The notes beneath the pieces are model-generated. The model did not search any database. It was not told the origin of the DNA and was given only the letters and a program-made list of their open reading frames with translations. From positions 209,765,096 to 209,829,095 of the forward strand of contig CM065802.1 of the NCBI GenBank assembly GCA_033398695.1: 64,000 nt of DNA, read 5' to 3'. Of this stretch, positions 57,940 through 64,000 are shown piece by piece (within the stretch, counting starts at the first letter, position 1; the number at the start of each line of letters is the position of its first letter). A program made the position numbers and the translations under genes. Origin of the DNA: Orobanche coerulescens. Taxonomy: Eukaryota; Streptophyta; Magnoliopsida; Lamiales; Orobanchaceae.

Positions 57940-58480
57940 AAAATCGATTAGCACAGGAAAACCTAGTTTGTCGAGCCAAGTCGTGTTGGTTGAGTTTTGT
58001 CTCGTCGGATTTTGTCCGACTTAGTCGCATCGCGACGCGTCATTTGAGATCATTGGTCGTGATTAGTATCAAAGGGCGGTCGTCACTTACGTGCGACCTA
58101 TGGATGTAAAACTCCTTCCTTGTGTTGTGCCTCGTGTGACGAGTTATTTGTATGATTAGTCGATTGAATGATGGAATCCTTCTATGGATTTTGATTTCAC
58201 GATATGTGTTTATTAGACTCTCGTATTTGGTTTATACGAGGAGTGTCGTCACCATCGATGTATTTTCGTACCGTATTTTATCCATTGCGTGAGTTCTTTC
58301 AAACGGCTTTCGGTATTTTCAAACTGAGTTTTATCTCGTAAAACCGATTCCTTGAATCAAGTTTTGGCATTTTGGCCTTGAATATTTCATGATGGTTTGA
58401 CAAATGAGTTTTTGAGTTTTGGAAAATATCTCCGTCATTGGTCTTTTTAGCATTTTCGAAATGAGATGGGAAATCATGCT
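57940..58480 (+). repeat. Leader-like block in G3 shared with 52200-52660
   Basis: The order of blocks is the reverse complement of the leader at 52200-52660: TTTTGTCTCGTCGGATTTTG, CGCGACGCGTC, TGGTCGTGATTAGTATC, TTGTGTTGTGCCTCGTGTGA, CGGCTTTCGGTATTTTC. It is therefore leader or LTR-related sequence placed well inside the element. Confidence 0.7.
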
Positions 58481-58557
58481 TAGCACGGTAAATCCTTGTG
58501 AGAAGGGTTTACGGCATGTAATTTTTCTGATATGTTCTGTTGTGGTCTCTGTGAATT

Positions 58558-58795
58558 GTTAGCGCACGCTACGCTTTACGGCTTACGCGCGCGAGAGTAC
58601 GTTGGTAGCACGCTAAAGGGAGAATAGCGCACGCTACCTGGTAGTTCAGCGATCCGGGAACTCTTGGACTGGTCGAAGTTCTCGTTAGCGCATGCTAACA
58701 CTTGGGATTAGCGCACGCTAACGGTGCATTTTTGGTCGAGTTTTGTTTGGTGCCGTGATAGCGCACGCTAACCTTAATGATTAGCGCACGCTAAT
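58558..58795 (+). repeat. TAGCGCACGCTA palindrome array inside G3
   Basis: About eight copies of TTAGCGCACGCTAA-like motifs, as in the G1 and G2 LTRs, followed at 58805-58812 by TATAAATA. The G3 LTRs themselves do not have this motif. Confidence 0.88.
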
Positions 58796-58804
58796 TGTGT
58801 CCAG

Positions 58805-58812
58805 TATAAATA
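58805..58812 (+). promoter_or_regulatory. TATA-like box after the internal G3 array
   Basis: TATAAATA in the context CCAGTATAAATACCGGAC, the same arrangement as in the G1 and G2 LTR promoters. Confidence 0.55.
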
Positions 58813-60830
58813 CCGGACACCAGTCTAGAAGTTGCATTTTTCTTCATTTTTCTTCTTCCTCCATGAGATTGAGACGTAGCGACTAGGTTTCGCATTGGGG
58901 GCTGATTTTTTTTCTTCCATCCAAAGGTGTTTTGGAGTATCCTAGATGATTTTTAACATCATCTAATCCATTGTTCTTCGCCGAATCCAGGCAATTTTTA
59001 TTGAATCCCTAGAGTTGACTTTTTGGAGTTTTGTTCTTGATGTCGTTTTCCATCCGGTTTTGATAAACCGATCGTTGTTTTAACGATGTTGTTAAGCATA
59101 TCCTAGGGATTGTATATCACTGTTTTGATTGTGAACGATTTAATGAGTGTGCTATGATGTGTTTAAGTGAACATTGACAAGTGTGAATTACGGGCATTTT
59201 GGCTATTGTATACGAAAAACCTTGAGTATCTTAGAAAATAAATTTCGAGACGTACTTTTAAAATGAATTATTTTCTCGTAGTACATACAAGGTGCCACAA
59301 CACGTTTCAAAATTCTTCTACCTCGAGGACCAAAATGCTTTGAGATATTTTCAATGTTTTAGAAACACTTTTATTTAGACCCGAGGGTCGAATATTCGAA
59401 AGTTTTCACTAAGAGAAAGTGTCCTCATTTTTATCAAATGCGAAATGGTTCTCCAAAGTCTCGATAACGATGTTTCACGTTTGTACTTTTTGAAAGGTGA
59501 TACTCAAGATCAACCGGTGTTCTTCTAAATTATTTTCAAAATGAGGTTTTCGTTTTAAAACCTATCCATTCCCGTTTGAGGGATGGGTATATATGTATGA
59601 TGTTCGCGTTGTCGTTATGATGTTTGCTCCCGAGTATGATCAGATTGGTGGCATGAACGTCGAGGCGTTGCCACGCATTTGTTGTGAGAGGTGGGATGTT
59701 AGTGTCGAATGTTGCCGCCTCGTAGTGATTTCTACGTTGTCGCGCATGTGCGAGCTGTTAGAGCTTGGTTTGGTATGACCGTGTGCATCGGTGATCGTTC
59801 CGTTATGTGTCGGTTGCTTAATGTCTTGTTACCTTGCTCCTGTTTTTGTGAATTTCGTGGATGAGGTCGGGGATACTACCCATACTATTTTGACTTCCGT
59901 ACTTTCTCTTTCTCCAGTCTATCGATTCGCTCGTGTTCGTTGATACTGTCTTGACTTGTTTTGTATTTCGGGTTCATCATTCGAACGAGCTGTGATCTTG
60001 TTTTGGGTCGATCTGGTTATCGCTGTGACTTTTCCGAGTTCGGTTCGATTCTTGTGAACCTTGTTCGGAAGTAACAACAGTTTGTTCTACTAGTTCTTTT
60101 ATTCGAAGTGGATCGGATTTGGAACTTCGTATTTTCGACTCTGCCGACTCGTTTATGTTCGTTGACATTTCTGAACTTTTCCTATCCCTTGCTTTTGTTG
60201 ATCGAACGAGTGTGGTATTGTTTTGGAATAACTCGTTTGTCGCTGTGACTTTTCAATCGCTATTCCCTATCCTGTGGATCTTATGGGAATGCATTCCTTG
60301 TAGTTCTCACCAGATCATCCTGGGAGTTGTTGTTTGAGTTTTATTATCCTTCGTGTTTCGGACATGATTGTTCGATTTTTGTTGTCTCGATCGTTTGCTT
60401 GTTCAGTTTTTGTTCTCGTTTTGTGATCGTTGAGCATTCAGGCTCCTTCCTAATTCCCTTAAGTTTGGGAAATTAGTCTCGTTTTCGATCTTCCAACCCT
60501 TGGGCGGTGGAATTCAGTATTAGTTCAGCGATTGGCTCGCGTTTCGATTGATGTACCGTTGAGTTGGTCAATCATACTGAATTTCGTTCGTTGTGTTTTG
60601 TGATTGTCGGATAATTTAATTGGCTATATTATCCGTTTGATGACGCTTGTCATTTGTTGGTTTTATTGTATCCCTAACGGCGACATTGTGTTGGTCGCCG
60701 TGGAGCGTGTTTTCACGCCGTATATTCCTTTGCGTTGATTGTAACATTTCGCCGTTGGGCGTTAGTTACGCATTCTTGTGTATCTTGTTGAGTTTTTCCT
60801 GGCGGAATATTTCTTCCCCCTACTTGTTTT
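58813..60830 (+). other. 3' part of the G3 interior, no gene recognised
   Basis: Short frames (59593-59778, 60119-60337, 60647-60832) have no domain. The sequence is T/G-rich in the sense strand and resembles LTR or untranslated sequence more than coding sequence. Confidence 0.6.
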
Positions 60831-60867
60831 AAGTTTCGGGACGAAACTTCTTTTAAGGAGGGTAGAA
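60831..60867 (+). promoter_or_regulatory. Hairpin and polypurine tract of G3
   Basis: AAGTTTCG and CGAAACTT around GGA (60831-60849), then AAGGAGGGTAGAA up to the 3' LTR. Identical hairpin to G1 at 17885-17903. Confidence 0.8.
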
Positions 60868-63285
60868 TGTAATATCCGCAAATTTTCGATTTTCGGTAAA
60901 TTTCTTTTTTTTGGCAGAAGTCCGTTTTGACGACTCGCTTTTGACCGTTTCGTCATTCGGAGAATATTTAATTCTGCACTTTTTGTCATCCGAGTTCGTT
61001 TCGGTGCTGCTTTGTTGAGTTCCGTGCTTTTTAGTGACTTTTCCGCGCTTGAGTTCGGTTCTTGCGAATCTCGTTCGAAACTGTCGTTTGGGGTTTTTCG
61101 TAAGTTCATTTAACGTCGTTATACGTGTTGTGAGCTTCGGTTTGATTATTCGTTGTCGTATGGTGATTTTCGGGCATTTGGGCCATTTTCGTAATTTCCC
61201 AAAGTTTGGGGTAATTACCTTCCGTTGTCGAATTTCGAGCCTTCGGGTGGTCGGAATCGTGTGTCCTACAAGCTCTTGGATTCGTCTTTGTGAGTACTTC
61301 GTAACCGTATCTTCGGTTCGTATTCAGGTTCGGGTTTCGGTGTCGTTTTGTTGAATTCAGGATTACTAAACGACTTTTCTAAGTATGAGTTCTACTTTGT
61401 TAGATCACCATTAATTTTTGGTAACTCCAAAAATTCTGAATCTTTGCAATATTATAGAGCATCGAGTTAGCTTTCCAATGGTTCGAACGGTGAGTCAATC
61501 GGAGTCCGGACGAGAGAGTTATGGTCGTTTTAGCTCACCCGCTCGTTATTAGCCGATCACTGCCGGCCGAACTCGGCCATGTCGTCCGACACGGCCCGTG
61601 CCGTACTCGTCCGGATAAGCCGGAAGTTTCTGTCTCAGGACCCGACCGTGTCGTCCGACACGGCCCATGCCGAACTCTTCCGGATAAGCCTGAGACGACT
61701 GCCGACACGCCCGACCGTGTTCCAGGACACGGTCGAGTCATGCCGAGTCGCTGTCGGACGGGTCACTGTCGGAAGGCGCCTCCGCGCCGCGACCGTGTCC
61801 AGCAGGACACGGTCGAGTCCCTGCCGGTCAACTGCGCGCCACGACCGTGTCAGGCGGACACGGTCCGAGTCAACCCCTATAAAAGGCCCTGCAGACGTTT
61901 TTCTTGCCATTTTTCACCTTCTTCTTCTCCTCTTCCGCAGCTGGGCGTGTTCTAAACTTGAAGCCATGTTGTTTAACAACATATCCATGGAGTTCTTGAG
62001 GTTATATCATCAATAATCCGTCCGATATCATCCCTTGATCCAGCGAATCAAGGTTAGATCTTTAGAACCCTACTTTTGGTAAAATTGGGGGTTTTCGTGT
62101 TTTTGTCCGATTCGTTCCGTTTTGTTGATTAATTCATGATGAATATGATTATTCTTGTTAGTATTCTTAGGTTCCCTACGGATTCATGGTATATTTCGTG
62201 ATTTTTACGGAATCGAGAGGGTTTGGTTGTGGTCCGCCCTCGTTGTTGTTTATATACGAATATACATGAATCGTAGGCGGGTTTTCGGGTGTATTCCAAT
62301 TCCGTATTCATTTAGAAATGGTTGTGATTGTATTCTTCGAATCGTTAGGTTCGGTTTCATTGGTTCCTAGCGTTCGTCGGTGACTTTCCTTTCCGTTCGT
62401 TGCGTCGTCAATAATTCAAGGCAAGTATTTTTTGGAAACCTTTAAGCTTAACATGAAATGGTGATGTATATTACTTGTGTGTAACTCACCTTGTGTTGGC
62501 CCGACGGGGTCAAGGAGGGAAATCTATGCTGCCGCCCTGGATTTCATGAGTTTCGTACCGCTAGCCAACTCGTTAGGGTCCTTGTGAGGCCTCGAGTGAG
62601 AATGTATGCTGCCGCCCTTTTCTCACGGCATAGCGTGTGCGTGATTTTGTTTTTCTGTAATTGTAGCCAACTCGGTAGGGTCCCTATGAGGCCTCGAGTG
62701 AGAATGTATCTTTGCCTGTTCTCAAGGCTAATTGTGGATGTATATTTTAGGAAAGACATGTCTTGTATTGGTTTTGAAATGATATTGGTGCATGTACTAT
62801 GAAATGTGTAAGCGATTGGTTTGCCTTGAATACTTGTACTAGCGTAATTGCTAACCCCTTTGGGGACCCGTTGTCGGGAAATTCTTGTTATGGATTTCGA
62901 GTTATGTTCACTGCATTTGAGCGGCTACTGGATGGTACGAGGATGTCGGCCAAGGTTGTTGACATGTGCAATCGAGTCTTGTTATTTCTTACTGTCTCTT
63001 TTGATGTGGATGTTTTCCAAATTGTAAACTTATAGATTGTACTCGCGAGTACTTAGGCTTTTCCTTTCGACATTGTGATTGGTCTTCGTTGGAGTTACTG
63101 TATTTGTTGGTTGATGTTATTTATGCGGTTGTCTGGACGTGTTGTTTTATGTTCTTATTGTTAACAATTGTTTCCTTGCTAACCGAGGCGGTTAGTCGAG
63201 TGGTGTTTTCTTGTGTTAGCCTGGTGGGTCCCATGTAGGGGTCCACGGCGCTGTAATACACCTCGAATATCTTGGGGGTGTTACA
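60868..63285 (+). repeat. 3' LTR of G3
   Basis: Partner of 54475-56884. TATA-like CTATAAAAGG is at 61877-61886. The two LTRs agree closely, but many small differences are indels at CCGG or GC-rich spots. Confidence 0.93.
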
Positions 63286-64000
63286 CCTTCAAGACGTCGA
63301 TCAAGAACTCGACCCAAACAACGAATCGATACGATCCAACCATGAAATAACAAGGGAAATGATATATTACATCTAACTAATCATCAATCCATCATAATCC
63401 TAAGTTAAAACGGATTAAACAGACAAAATCAGCCAAAATACCCAAATTCCCCAAAACTAGATTTCTTGGAAATCTGACCTGATTCGGTAGATCGGAGGAT
63501 GTTATAGGATGGATGATTGATGATATGAACTCCAAGACTTCATGGATTTATTGTCCAACAACATCTCTCCATGATTAACCAAGCTCCAGCCACGGAAGGG
63601 AAGAAAACGAGTGAGAAATGGATGAAGAAAAACATCTACTGGCCTTAAATAGGCTGTCTGCTGGCCGCCTTACGTACGTAACCGGCCATGGCCGAACTCG
63701 CTGCCTAGAAATGCCGGAAACGTTACGTACGTTACCGGCCAGGGCCTTACGTACGTAACCGGCCTTACATACATAACTGCCGAGCACTACCGGCCGTAAC
63801 TCGGCCGATCCGGCCAGATCGCCGGCCATGACTCGCCGGCCAACTCCGACGGCCCGGCGAACCGAACTTGAATATGAATCGAAGATACAGTTACGAAGTA
63901 CTCGCAAAGACGAATTCGAGCACTAATAGAACACACGATTCCAACCACCCGAAGGCTCGGAATTCGACAACGGAAAGTAATTACCCCAAACTTTGGGAAA
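63286..64000 (-). mobile_element. Continuation of the minus-strand LTR, runs off the window
   Basis: This follows 52677-54474 after the G3 insertion. The last 130 bases are the reverse complement of the start region of the G3 LTR (54780-54910), including AAAGTTTGGGGTAATTACC. TATTTAAG, a TATA-like box on the - strand, is at 63645-63652, next to an array of TTACGTACGTAA and CCGGCC motifs (63660-63850). The open frame at 63575-63907 is not gene-like. Confidence 0.82.
63660..63850 (-). repeat. TTACGTACGTAA / CCGGCC array in the minus-strand LTR
   Basis: CTTACGTACGTAACCGGCC occurs twice (near 63669 and 63731), a GTTACGTACGTTACCGGCC variant is near 63722, and several GGCCGG blocks follow. The array is upstream of the TATA-like box on the minus strand. 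Confidence 0.85.

Larger units (their letters stand above)
54475..63285 (+). mobile_element. Gypsy-like element G3 without gag-pol, complete ends
   Basis: LTRs lie at 54475-56884 and 60868-63285. The target duplication CCTTC is perfect (54470-54474 and 63286-63290). The primer binding site is at 56889-56900; the hairpin and polypurine tract are at 60831-60867. The 4-kb interior holds only a short protease-like remnant and noncoding sequence with its own palindrome array and TATA-like box. It must have moved, if at all, with enzymes from a related element; G1 has a closely similar LTR. Confidence 0.92.

Noticed and set aside
1..64000. tRNA, rRNA or other structured RNA genes
   Set aside because: I looked for tRNA-like cloverleaf and rRNA blocks by eye and found only primer binding sites matching tRNA ends; a proper scan was not possible.
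1..64000. Endogenous plant pararetrovirus or other integrated virus
   Set aside because: All reverse transcriptase regions have gypsy or copia gene order with LTRs; no movement protein or coat-protein signature was seen.

Overview
The window is plant nuclear DNA and consists almost entirely of nested transposable elements. I find no host gene that I would defend. The evidence for a plant is: Ty3/gypsy elements with a C-terminal chromodomain-like tail and a TGGTATCAGAGC primer binding site (initiator Met tRNA type), Ty1/copia elements, a CACTA element with both classical plant CACTA genes, and hAT and PIF-like elements. The env-like/'plant transposon protein' ORF at the left end looks like relatives I remember from asterid (Lamiales) genomes, but that placement is weak.

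Layout, left to right. 1-1355: 3' part of a gypsy LTR. 1530-6222: 3' half of a SIRE-like copia element (broken late ORF, polypurine tract, LTR). 6226-30338: a gypsy element (G1) on the + strand that starts inside gag. It is split by a CACTA element (9245-17432, TSD TAT), which itself carries a deleted hAT element (10642-11621). The 3' LTR of G1 is split by a second, nearly complete gypsy element on the - strand (G2, 19455-29592). 30764-43128: a complete copia element on the - strand (C1, TSD TTGAT) inserted into an older gypsy LTR. It contains a gag-only LTR element (35187-39275, TSD CCTGT) and a small MITE. 43780-51560: AT-rich repeats, including a tandem duplication of about 1.06 kb. The second copy holds a PIF-like element (47576-51046, TSD TTA), which in turn holds an Ac-type hAT element (48044-50746, TSD ATTTAGAG). 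51721-64000: gypsy remnants and a minus-strand LTR that runs off the window. That LTR is split by a complete gypsy-like element with no gag-pol (G3, 54475-63285, TSD CCTTC).

None of the elements looks autonomous now. Every gag-pol is cut by stops and frameshifts, and many stops are what a single C-to-T change in CAG, CAA or CGA would give. G1 has lost the integrase segment with the catalytic Glu. The C1 reverse transcriptase has lost its YVDD box. The CACTA transposase seems to lack the segment that normally holds its first catalytic Asp. The hAT copies are internally deleted.

The most interesting shared structure is in the promoters. In five LTR types an array of short GC-rich palindromes lies directly upstream of the TATA box. 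The palindrome differs by family (TTAGCGCGCGCTAA, GACCGTGTC/GACACGGTC, TTACGTACGTAA, GCGATCGC) while the position is the same. I see no new cellular system here. The gag-only element and the gag-pol-less element with an extra U3-like block are the best candidates for further work.
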